A stretch of DNA of 64,000 nt from Oscarella lobularis (lineage: Eukaryota; Porifera; Homoscleromorpha; Homosclerophorida; Oscarellidae), in assembly GCF_947507565.1 (NCBI RefSeq), contig NC_089194.1:992001-1056000 (forward strand), written 5' to 3'. The notes under the pieces are model-generated. The model saw nothing but the letters and a program-made list of their open reading frames with translations, was not told the DNA's origin and ran no database searches. This document shows, piece after piece, positions 11,190 through 21,616 of the stretch; position 1 is the first letter of the stretch, and each line of letters starts with the position of its first letter. The position numbers and the translations under genes are program-made.

Positions 11190-13610
11190 CTACGTTGCAT
11201 TGGTTATTTTTACGGCCCACTGATACATGCAGGGCAGCTCGGAAATAGTGAGCAGTGGCCAATCAATAGATATTCCGGCCTTGCCAGGAGTTCCTAAAAC
11301 GTCTCGTTAGTCATCAAGCTAAGACTGTTTCATGACTCTACCATTCCATTTCAAAGGCTCCGAATAACCCAAGAGGCTAACTACAGTTCCGCTTGTAGGC
11401 ACAGGAGAAGACAAAGTCAGATTGTTTCCAGTTGGCCAACTGTCAATTATAGCATATATAGTGCCTAATCAAAAAAAGGTAGCAATTTTTATTGTGCCTA
11501 GACACACAATTACCTTTCTGAATTTTGCTCGCCGTGTACCGAGCATTCAGTGCATCCTTGTGACCGCTTGTGTGATTCGCTTCCGTCGATGGACTCCATA
11601 CAGAATCATTTCTTCCAAAGCATTCGTTTTTGTATCCGTCGACCACTTGCGGACCGATCCATGTAAACGAGTTGCAGGCATTGTAAGCCATGCACCTAAA
11701 TAGAGTCGTAAAACTGATTTTTGAATGTTCTTCATACAGTACACTACCTCTTCATGCATTCTTCATACGAGGAGAAAGTGCCCAAATACATAATTGAGCT
11801 AGTGTTTCCTTTAGGAGAAACGGCTCCAAAGACATTGTTTGAATTGGGCACAACAACGAAATTTTTCCCCACGACAACCATTTCCTAAATGCAAGAACAC
11901 AATAATGTTTAGCTGGCGCAATGCACCAGGCTCACCTCAGGAGTTTTGTACTTAGTCGTGTTATATATAGCTTCACCGGTAACGTTCAGCCACGATCCTA
12001 TAGCAAGCAGACGCTCTGCTTGGATATTTGGCACTTTGCCGTCAGCACTGATTCCAACATTGAGACAAAGGTTACCTAAAATGATCCAATTCAAAAGAAA
12101 AAACACCTGGCCCGCAAAGACCGGTGACTCGCACCGTACCTCCATACGCCACAGACCTCACAAGCAAGTTAATAAGATACTCGGCTGACCAGTACTTATC
12201 AGGTGGCGTATTTCGATTTAGCCCTTTAACAGAACAAGAATCAAATGATCTTAAGTTAACTAATTTATTATGTTTTTGTAAGCTTGCCATAGCTGTGAAT
12301 GTCTATGCCACTGTTTTCCTCCCACTTGTGATTAGACTCTGTGTGAGAACTGTACTCTTCCGTATAAAATCCGCCGTGCAAGTGACGCGTGCCTTTCCCC
12401 CATCGATCGTTGACGACAATTTTGTCTTTAACAGGCTAAAGATGGATGTAGGCACTAGGCATTGCATTTCGTGCAACTTACAGACTCGTTGTAGAGCCAC
12501 GCCAAAAATTCTGTTGAATTCCAGAATGCGGCCGTCTGCTCCCAGTCGCCATCTGTCCAGAGTATGTCTGGTGTGTAATTGTGCACCAGCTCCATCAGTT
12601 GAGGCCACATTACCTAATAATATTCAAATGGTCAGAGTTGGTTAAAGATAATTGTATAGACACCTCGGAGACATAAAGCTCTGGATTCGGGCCACGGTAC
12701 AATGGATGATACCTGAAAGGAGAGCCGTTGGTCTTCAGTAAAAAAATCTATTCAGTATTACCAGTCATACAAACTAAAATAAACGCCAGCGTGAAGACCC
12801 CGTTTGCGTAGGGCCGTTGTTAGTTCTCCTATGATATCTCGATGAGGTCCAGTATCAACAGAATTCCTACCGATTTGTATATAAGATACTGCATGTACAC
12901 TGTGATCAATAAGCTCTGACCAGTTCCAAGCCGTTTTGCTTGGCCAAAGCGTGTAGCCGTCGTGGTGCCTGTAGAATGAAATAAGTTGAATAAATTTGAA
13001 CTTGATGTACTGTGAAATCTCTTACTTCGACAATGGAACAAAATACTTTAGACCGGCTCTGAAAAAGATGTCGGCCCATTCATCAGCATCAAAAAGTTCG
13101 CCTATCAGAAATTCAATTTTAATGTTGTGCCTGTGCATGCAAATTAATCAATACCCTTTAGCATTGGGAGAAAGTCTTCGTACTTAAAGTCAGGTCCGTA
13201 CGTCGCTATACGACTCAGTTGAGCACAAGAGTAATCAATTTTGTTTTTAAATACCGTTGTGCCAAATCTGTGTTTTGCTTCCTGGAGAGTTTAAATTATG
13301 CCAGTACCACTCTTCGTACGATCCAACAGGAGCCCAGGCCGGCACGGAGTAGATACCGTAAGAGATCATCAATCCAAACTTGACATCGTCAAACCATTCC
13401 CTGTACGTAAAAATGCCAAAATGCACGGCTAATACTTTAGACGAGTTGCTCACTCACGGTATTGGCCTTTTATCAAGGGACCCCTATATATGTATAGAAG
13501 AATAACTTTACGTGACGTCGATCCATGACGTGACATACCCAATCAGGAGTATATTGCCCGAAAACTTGAGCTGCAACGATCAACGCAAGCACACTAGTCA
13601 AGCAGTGCAT
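11190..13610 (-). CDS. FUCA-like: Secreted/lysosomal alpha-L-fucosidase (GH29) with an inserted PAN/apple-like segment
   Basis: Hydrolyses terminal alpha-L-fucose from glycans. ATG 13610 begins a signal peptide ([18 protein letters not shown]). Exons then read [79 protein letters not shown] (with catalytic nucleophile Asp in LWTDGDW), [51 protein letters not shown] and [17 protein letters not shown], ending [17 protein letters not shown]. This is the full GH29 core. Between it and the C-terminal beta domain lies an extra segment with a PAN-like cysteine pattern ([20 protein letters not shown]). The beta domain reads [20 protein letters not shown] then [14 protein letters not shown] and stops at 11190. 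Odd point: the usual FGIFIHWG motif reads FGLMISYG, so a fucose-binding His is replaced. Exon boundaries are by eye. Confidence 0.93.
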
Positions 13611-13675
13611 CGTTCTTATCTTCCCTGTTGACCGACCATCTCACGTGAGAGGTAACGTGCCCGCGACGTCGTGCC
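13611..13675. promoter_or_regulatory. Compact bidirectional promoter
   Basis: Only 65 bp lie between the divergent start codons of the fucosidase (13610, minus) and the tetraspan gene (13676, plus). Promoter and both 5' UTRs must overlap here or extend into the genes. A TCACGTGA palindrome lies inside, at about 13641-13648. Confidence 0.55.
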
Positions 13676-14665
13676 ATGGCTCCTCGCTTTCTCCAAGCGA
13701 AATCTGTCCTGAAATTCGTTGAAATAGTGAGCGATTTTGAACAGAGTTACTCCAGAGAAGTTAGTCCAGCAGTAAAGTGTCTTTTCATATAGGGGTGCTC
13801 CCTACTTTCGATTGTTCTCATTGTAACCTTCCGCGCTACGGTCCGACTCTACGACCTCTCTACTGATCCCGAAGCGAGAGAACATCACATCGAATATTAT
13901 CTGCAACGCCCATTTCGTCGCGCCGCTGTGAAACTAATCAGCTTAAACGAAACTGCTCCTCCAGGTTACTTTGCAAATTACACGAAGATTCATCAAGGCG
14001 TTGAAGCCGGATTCGAACTCTACGTCGCTATTCATTGCATCGCAATATTGACCAGTATTATTCTTCTCGTAATGTATAAAAGACTCGTGGGAAGTGAGTC
14101 CGTGCGAAGAATGAGCCCATGGGTGAGTACATGTATGAGTACGTACAAGGAAAGCTTTCTAATTCTCTATTTTCCTATAGGACACTTTCTGCAACGGTTT
14201 CTTTGGCTTGTCGCTTCTGATCGTTTCCGTCTTTTGGACGCTTCTTTACCCGAAAATGGACACTGATATTCATACGAACGTAGAAAAAATGATCGGCTTC
14301 ATTTGTTCACTTGACGATCATCGTCGGCCCACGTGCACGGCCGAATGGGCGAGCTATTCCCAAGCAATAGCTTCTCTCGTAAGAAACAACGTCGTCGCTC
14401 ATAATCAATAAAAAGCCCAAGCCGGAATTCGATTTTACTTTTCTAGGTATTTTCCTACGCTTGTGGACTCGCGTGGCTCGTTAATACTTGGATCGTATTT
14501 CGAAATAGCTACCTTCACAGGCCGGATCTGTACGAGGTTTTCAACGAATCGAGTCCCAGAGCAGAAGGACGCGGAAACCGCGAAGTGCCCGGAGGCGCTG
14601 ATGTTTCGCCACAGGGTAGCTATCAGCTTGGCGCAATTCAAACAGGAGCTGGTGACTCGGGTTGA
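13676..14665 (+). CDS. Four-transmembrane protein, MARVEL/synaptophysin-like
   Basis: Exon 1 (MAPRFLQAKSVLKFVEI) ends at a GTGAGC donor near 13726. Exon 2 (about 13792-14119) begins GCSLLSIVLIVTFRATVRLY (TM1), has an extracellular loop with N-glycosylation sites (NET, NYT) and TM2 LYVAIHCIAILTSIILLVMY. Exon 3 (about 14181-14381) reads DTFCNGFFGLSLLIVSVFW (TM3) and a second loop with two cysteines. Exon 4 starts VFSYACGLAWLVNTWIVFRN (TM4) and has a Gly/Ser/Gln-rich tail ending GAGDSG at 14665. Four helices, a short cytosolic N-terminus and W-N-x-W-x-V-F in TM4 recall MARVEL/synaptophysin or TMEM179-type vesicle proteins; the family call is tentative. It shares a promoter region with the fucosidase. 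Confidence 0.7.
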
Positions 14666-15775
14666 ACGTGAAGCGGCGTTTATATCGAACGTGTCATAAA
14701 ATTGTTGTTTTCTGCTCTAAGTCGTCCAGTCGATCATTTCGTGAACATTTTCGTTTTTCTCGTAGATACTACAGCACCAGTTCTATGACATTAAGCCATG
14801 CCTTCTCTGTGATTCCGTTATACTTTTTGAGCTGTACTAATAAGTCTGGTCTGGCGTACAGTTATATTCGTTTCTTTTCGTAGATTCTGCAGTTTTCACC
14901 AGTTTTAAACTGTTTTCTTATGATTCTTCACTCTTTCTTAGCTACTATTCCTTGTTTCCGTCAAAGTTCTTAGACTCTACTGCACATGACAAGACTTTCC
15001 GCTGTAACGCGGCACTTGGAGCACAGAAACAATATTTTAGAACTGGTATTAAAGCACAGATTGGTAATCAAACGTGCTCAGTTGCGTAGGTACCTAGCAG
15101 AACGCTCAGTCACGAAACGAAACGAAACAAAAGATTAGTCCCGGATAATGTTGTTTTATCCGGGACTGCAGTGAACATTCCGTCCGAATCCGTCGCTGCG
15201 TCAGTCCGAAGAGCCGTGCCGCAGAAACATTGTTCGCTGCCAATATCTCTCCCCTACTCTAAAGACCCGGAATTTTCGCTCTAATCGAGCGTTCGTCGAC
15301 TCGTCGCTGAAAGAGGCGCGTTGCCAAGGAAAAGCTCAACAACGAGAACGTCAGCACTAGCCACCGTCTAGGAAAATGCATTAATTGCTATAGGTTAGTC
15401 GCAAGACAGTCGAACGCGGTCACTTGTACTGTAGGTAACCTTCAAGTTCAAGAGTTCCCCGTGTAGCCTAAAGGCCTAGCTTAGTGGTACTAAAGCTGTC
15501 TATAGCGGCTTTTATGCACATGGATCACATCTGATAGTTTTCTACCTATAAGATCCGGTGACTTATACTGGCGTTCGTCATTTCAGTGAAGTCAAGCATG
15601 TAACCTATAGTGCCTGTCGGAACTAAACCAGAACTTGTGGTCGAAAGGTCAAACGGCAATGACGACTCCTATCTCTTCTTTCAGTTTTAGTTCCTTCTCT
15701 TGCAAGACGGAACTGATGTACCTATACATACACTGTAGCTATCAGTTCCGCGTTACACTCGGGTTAATTGAAACC
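14666..15775. other. Intergenic region with a small perfect hairpin
   Basis: No gene recognised. A perfect 12-bp inverted repeat AGTCCCGGATAA / TTATCCGGGACT with a 6-nt loop lies at 15137-15166. It follows an A-rich CGAAAC/CGAAACAAAA stretch and may be a structured RNA element or transposon end. Confidence 0.5.
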
Positions 15776-16368
15776 ATGGACTTCTCTTCGTCCCTTCGTT
15801 TGTTTATAATCGGCTCGGCGTTTCTTATTGTCGGTACCGTTTTGGCGGCGGTCTTGCTTGCAACTTCCGGCCTTGTTTTGGGACTTTGGGTTCCGTCTGA
15901 TAATAGCGAGTGCTCTGGGATTGTAGTGGATGGTAGGGAATCTCTTTTGAAACGGTGCTGGCTCGGCGACATCTTTTTTTGCTAGATTTATTTCATGTCG
16001 TTCGCGCTCTGACTATCGTTTCCTTGGCTGTGGCGGTCGTTTCCAAAGCGTTTGCGATATCTGCTTGGACGTCCACTGATACCAGCGTCTTCAGATCCAA
16101 AAGCAGAGTAGTTTTTCTGCTGAGCGTTGTGTCGTGTCAGTCAGTCAGTTAGATAGTCGATTTGTTTTATAAGGGGTTAGAAATCTTTTTTTCAGGTTCG
16201 CTTTATTTCACTGCCTTAGCTGTTTTTTTGGGATTCCCAGCAGGCCCGGACGACTATTTTTATTCCTTCTACCTTGGGTGGTTAGCGACTGGGTTACACT
16301 TTGCATCCGCTATTCTGTTCTGGTTGGTGAGCTCTAATGGTTCCTGGCGCGACGCCGCTGTTGCCTAA
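15776..16368 (+). CDS. PMP22/claudin-superfamily-like tetraspan protein
   Basis: Three-exon small membrane protein. ATG 15776 opens MDFSSSLRLFIIGSAFLIVG (TM1) and a loop with VLGLWVPSDNSECSGIVVD, then a GTAGGG donor after GATG. The second exon starts at 15996 or just before (LFHVVRALTIVSLAVAVVSK, TM2). It then reads SRVVFLLSVVS (start of TM3) and splices at about 16134 to SLYFTALAVFLGFPAG (16196), ending TM4 GLHFASAILFWLVSS and a stop at 16368. A G-L-W motif in the first extracellular loop and four helices within about 160 residues fit the PMP22/EMP/claudin fold, where such proteins work in cell contacts or channel regulation. The second claudin cysteine is not evident, so the family call is moderate. 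Confidence 0.65.
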
Positions 16369-16757
16369 CTTGCCATATAGTTGAGACTCGATTTTCTGCT
16401 ATGTTTTAATTAATAGGCAGATGTATGAGCCATTAGTTAGAAAGACGAGGCTTTAGCGTTTTTGCATGCTGAAAGCAGAATTCTAAATTCCCAGGGTCTA
16501 TTTCTCTGGGGAAATCAAAAGCAGAAGCTCAGAAGCGAAATTAGGTACCGCATTTTTTAGATTGCGACAAGGGGCTCCACTGTACAAACTCGAGCTTTTG
16601 TTTGCCGCGAAGCTAATGCATTCAGTGACTATAATGTGCATAACATCGTAAAGGCGAACACGTGAGCCCGGCGGTCGTATGCACTTCTAGTAGCGCAGGC
16701 GCTGGCCACGCAAGCGGAGTACCGACTTCTGACTTCGACGACAACAAACCCGCAGAT
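16369..16757. other. Intergenic/5' region of the TRPC-like gene
   Basis: No coding exon seen. The frame upstream of ATG 16758 stays open to about 16662 but offers no other ATG. Around 16655-16700 it resembles the flank of the decayed copy at 21109. Confidence 0.45.
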
Positions 16758-19700
16758 ATGAGTGCTGACCTTGTCGAATTAAAGTTCTCGTCTTCTCCTC
16801 CGAATGACGCGACGGCGCCGAGAAAGGAGAATTATCTGGAAAAACGCCTACGCCGAGCGGTCACAGCCTTCGACCGCGACCAAGTCAACCGTCTTCTGTC
16901 CGCTTTAGAAGAAGGCACGGCAGTAATAAACAACAAAATCAGTGGGCAGCGGACGCCACTCCATCTCCTCTGCGATTCATTTTCCGAAATGGCGAAGGAG
17001 TCAAGCAAGATCGCTGTCGACGAAGCGGCAATATTCTGTCGAGAAAGTAAGTGCTAGGAAAAGCGTTCGTTTTAGGCGCGAAGAAGTAAGCCCAAACGGG
17101 ATCTGGAACTGCTTACATCCTCGAAGCCTTTCGGTGTGGGAACAGAAACTTGTAGGCTGACATTGCACCCCCTAAGCTAATATATATAAATAAGAGGGTT
17201 GTTTGGCTTACCGCCATAAACTTCCATGGGCGTGTCGCTAGAAAACTAAATAGATCTACGCATGTAGCTAGTAAAGCCGTAAACTTTATCCCTGCGAGGC
17301 TGGCCGGTCGTTTCAAGTTGATCGAAAAATTCTGATTTGTCTAAAAGCCGCGCCTCTTCTTTTCTAGTGGTTCAAGTCTTGTTGGAGCATGGAGCTGACG
17401 TTACTGTAGTCGACGATGCTGGAGCGTCTGCAATTCACTACGCAGCGAGGTCGTACAAATTTCCGGCCGAAGCACTGCAAGCTATGATGTCGGAGTGTCG
17501 CGATCCGAACTTAACAGATTCAAGTGGAGCAACGCCTCTTCACTACGCAGTCAGTTAATTAATTAGACCCGATTATTGTATATGCGTGTAATTAATTTTA
17601 CCTTGTCCACGATGCAGTGTAGCGTAGAGTCTTCTGACCTCAGCTTCGAAAGGGTTCAGTTGCTGCTAGATGCCGGTTGCAGTCTCACTCACGCCAATTC
17701 GGCGAACCTCACTCCTATTGACGAGTTGGTGAATGTCGTTCAGAGCGCTGATGAATCGTTTCTCGCGCTGCCGTCTCGCTCTGCTTTTGGAGACATAGTC
17801 GATTTGATTGTTTCTACATTTCCGGAATTGGCCTTAAAATTCAAGGACTCCTTTCTTTGGCCAGCTGTTCTTGGAAGTTCTTTGGAAACGGTTAAGGTAA
17901 CGTGGTCAGAAGCACTGTTAAGATATATCATTTTTATTTTCACTAGTTTCTTTTTGAAAATGATGCCAAAGCAGACGAAAACTGCAAGATGGTTTCCGAC
18001 TTTCCACTCATTCTTGCGGCCGGACTCTCCGCAAAAGATGCCGATCTCAAATTCGCTCTGCTACTCGAAAGGAAACTTGATCCTCACGTAAAGGGAGCCA
18101 AGGGAGCTAACATCTGTCACGCCGCTGCCCAGCAAGGAAACATCAAAATTCTAGAAAAGGCAAAAGAGCTAGGAGTTGACCTCCACCTCACCGACGTCAA
18201 TGAAGCAACGATTCTTCACAAGGCGGCTCGAGGCGGTTCAAAAGCATTCAAAACGTTGAATTTTTTAGTAGAGAACGGCTTTGACGTCCACGCCAAGAAC
18301 AAGCTAAATCAAACGCCACTCTACATGGCTCTGACAGCGAAGAATGAGAAAGGATGCGCTTTGCTTGTCAGTGCGAGCTCCTCCATCGATCTCTCGTCCG
18401 AACAGCTCGGTGGATTGCACTACGAGCAGCTGCGTTTGCTTAGCAATCCGGAGCCGATTATTGATTGTCAAGATCCTCTACTTGTCTGCCTTCAAATTTG
18501 CCGCGCGTTTCGAAAGGGGGCCCGATTTTCCGGTGCATACAAGTTGGATATGGAGGCTGAGGCCGATTCTTTAGAAGAGTTGGCTATCGAAATGGTTCAC
18601 TCTATTACTGCAAAATCAGCACGAAACGTTCTCAGCACAGGTCTTCTGACGTATGCAGTTGCAGAAGAAATGAAGCAGGTAAAACCAAGTCCTGTTATCA
18701 TTCGTTGTTATACAAAGAGTCCTTCTCTTTCAGTTTGTTGCCAGTCCAATAGTGCAAGATTATTTGGAAGAGCTTTGGCAGGGAAGTCTGTATACACGCA
18801 AAGCTACGTCTAGCTCCCAAATGGCCAAGGAAGTTGCCACGAATCTGGCCTTTGTGATGATTGTGCCATGCGTGGCAGATTATCGAAAGGTTCTGCACCA
18901 ATCGCCTCTTGTCGCCTTTTGGGCCAACTTCATCAGTTACATCATCTTTATTGCTCTTCTCGTGACTGCCAGTATCTACAACGGCGAGGCTAATAGAGAC
19001 GGCTTAAGCGCTTTTGACTGGCTCGTGTTCATATTTGTGATTGGCTTCATTTTGCAAGAAAGCAGCCAATTTGTCAGAATGAAACAAAACGGCAAAGCCG
19101 TGCAGTATCTCAAAAGTGGCGACAATCTCTTCGACATCGTGCTTCTTATCACGTTTGTCGTTTATTATCTGCTTCTGTTTGTTGGATTCTATTCCGAGAG
19201 CGTCGACAGTTTTCAACTTATTCGCGTTTCTTATCATCTTTACGGTGTAGCCGCTCTCGGATGCTGCATACGAATTTTGTCGTATCTGAAAATTCATCGC
19301 GTTTTGGGACCGGTACAGCTATCCTTCCTCGGAATGCTGAAACTCTTCTTCACGTTTCTTGTCATGCTTATCATCTTCATGCTCGGCTTTTCTGTCGCTA
19401 TCTCAAGCATTTATTCAGCAGTTCCACACAGTCCCAACGCTCCGGCGAACTATTCATTTCCAAGCGAAGTGGACGGGTGAGACAGAATTCAGAACGGTGA
19501 TAAAAATCATTATTAACTTTTTAGATTTGTTTCTTCGTTCCGAACCGTGTTTTGGACGTCTCTTGGAGGCGTTGAAATTGAAGATTTCAACGCGGATTCT
19601 AACGCTGAAACTGTCGTTGGTAGCATTGTTGTTCTATTGTGGTCCATCATATCGGATAGAATCCTTCTTGGTCTTCTATTCGGGTTAGTGTTTAGCAAGT

Positions 19701-20363
19701 TTGAAGAAATTCAAGTAAATGATAGGAAAGGAGTTTGGTAGCACAGTAAATCTTATAGCACGGCGTGCGTTTTTTCTTTAGGAGCACGCAGAAATGGAAT
19801 ATAAATTTGCTCGCAGTGAAATCATATTGGACTTCACTTTCTATCCTTTGATGCCTGTTCCATTTAATGTTATTAGTCTTCTGTTTTTGCCCTTCTGTTG
19901 GAAGAAGTCCAAGAAGAAAACGGCTGTACGCGTTGCTCATTCCCAACGCCTATAGATACTGTAATATAAATTTTTAGGAGGCTGAGTTTAATCGGACTGG
20001 CGTGGAAGACATGATTAAAAGATACCGAAAGAAAATGAGCAAAAAAGAAAGCGAATCTTCAGCAGGTTTTCTAAAGGTTCAAAAAGAGTTGGCTTCTATT
20101 CAGACAAAGCTAGACAATTTGTTGAAAAGGAAGAAGAAGAAGAAAAAGGTAAAACAAAATATTCCTAATTGATACAATTAAAACACTGCACGATTTACAT
20201 GCAGTCACTCAAAGCGCCTGCTAAGTTTCTTAAACACGCGTTCAAAAAGGCTGATGATACAGATGCTGATGAAGAAATTGCAGAAAAAAATGAAAGCGTA
20301 GCAGAAGAAGAAGATGAAGAAAGTTCGGAGGACGAAGAAGAGAGTTTCGGTGGCGAATACTAG
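16758..20363 (+). CDS. TRPC-like: TRPC-like cation channel with N-terminal ankyrin repeats
   Basis: Non-selective or calcium-permeable cation channel of the plasma membrane. About nine exons. Exon 1 (16758-17046) has NYLEKRLRRAVTAFDRDQ and TPLHLLCDSF (ankyrin). Exon 2 (about 17367-17549) has QVLLEHGADVTVVDDAG and GATPLHYAV. More ankyrin repeats run to about 18330 (LTDVNEATILHKAARGG, NKLNQTPLYMALTAKNEKGC). The exon from 18734 holds S1 (WANFISYIIFIALLVTAS), S2, S3 (DIVLLITFVVYYLLLFVGFY), S4 (ALGCCIRILSYLKIHRVL) and S5 (LKLFFTFLVMLIIFMLGFSV). The pore exon (19525-19713) reads FRTVFWTSLGG and S6 ILLGLLFGLVFSKFEEIQ. The next exon, EHAEMEYKFARSEIIL plus PVPFNVIS, matches the post-S6 TRP segment of TRPC channels (EWKFARxKL...LPxPFN). 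The C-terminus is a Lys-rich coil and a Glu/Asp-rich tail ending at 20363. S6 lacks the usual NxLIAM sequence. Confidence 0.9.
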
Positions 20364-21108
20364 TAAGCATTATGCTCTAAAGCGCGTGCACGTATGAATA
20401 GCGAATTTGTTGCGTTTACTATGAAAGCAGTTACACCGGTTTCTGTTTGTGCGCTTATGTAATATTCGACGTTAGAGACTCATTTCGCGGGTATGTACAG
20501 CCGATACGGGAAGTCGACTCCCCGGACGTGACCGTTTTCTCTATGATTCCATGGCTACCACGCGACTTTAGCAGAAAGTCTATCGATGCTCTAAGAATTC
20601 CTGTGTTTAAGGAGAAGCTCCAATCAACAAAAAAGGGGGCCCCGAGCTAGGCCGAGATCGACGTTACGAACACGTCCGCCCGCCGACCTTGACTCGTCAC
20701 TGTAATTCAGGTTGAAAGCACTGATTTTTGATGATCATGCGTTGTTTAGCACTGCAGCTGAAGGTCCATATGCACTCAGATGTGAAAGCTCATAGTAATT
20801 GACTTGTCATTTCTATTTGCGTGCTCTAATCCAGTTGTTACTGTAAGCGTGCATTGCATCAGCACTGATCTAGCGGTTTTTTCACTATCATTGGGAACAG
20901 AAGATGCGCTACTCGAATACCAAGGTCAAAATTTTTGGTGGTCGCGTTTTTCAAATTTCGAAAATTATCACGATGAAGAGGCTGACTTAGATCGACAGCA
21001 ATTTTAGTCTTTGACATGGCTTCCAATGCAGACGGGATGGACAGCTTGAGTTCTGTTCAGACGCTCCTTCACGCTATGGGGAATGCCACTAAAGAATAAT
21101 TATTAGGA
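20364..21108. other. Intergenic, no gene recognised
   Basis: Short open frames only, with no family resemblance. Probably contains the 3' UTR of the channel gene. Confidence 0.4.
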
Positions 21109-21330
21109 GAACACGTGAGCATCGCTCTGCAGGTGGTCGTTTAGCGGCGCATGCAGACGCAGAGCAGACACGTACCTTAATTAATCAGTCGTCATCAACG
21201 TCGAACTCAAAATGAGTTACGAACTTTTTTGAAGCAAAGGGTACGGCTTCGAGTCTGCGAAACGGCAAAAGGAGAGTTATCTGGAAAAGCGCCTTCGCCG
21301 AGCTGTCATCACCGCGTTCGATCGCAAGTA
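21109..21330 (+). pseudogene. Decayed duplicate of the TRPC-like first exon and its 5' flank
   Basis: At about 21264-21331 the frame reads QKESYLEKRLRRAVITAF then DRK and a stop, against RKENYLEKRLRRAVTAFDRD in the channel gene. Upstream at 21111, GAACACGTGAGC matches 16657 exactly, and GTCGAACTCAAA at about 21200 matches GTCGAATTAAAG at about 16778. The middle is scrambled and the rest of the gene is missing. It is a truncated segmental copy. Confidence 0.7.
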
Positions 21331-21616
21331 ATAGAGACACTGATGGCAGCACCGAGGACGAAAAGGTATTCGATGTGTTTTGAGCACGTGTAGAGAAAGC
21401 TGACTGCATGCACGCATAAAAAATTTTATTTTAGAGGTAGAAGTAAGTACACTTAATGGCTTTTCGTGTAACTCAGATATGTTTGCACAAGCTAAGAAAA
21501 TGGAAATTTGTGCATACGCAATAGACTAGTTAGCTAGAAGACATGTTACTTAAAATGACGATTGTTTTGTATTGTAGGCAAAATCGGCACGCTAAAATAT
21601 CGTCTTTTCCGAGTGC

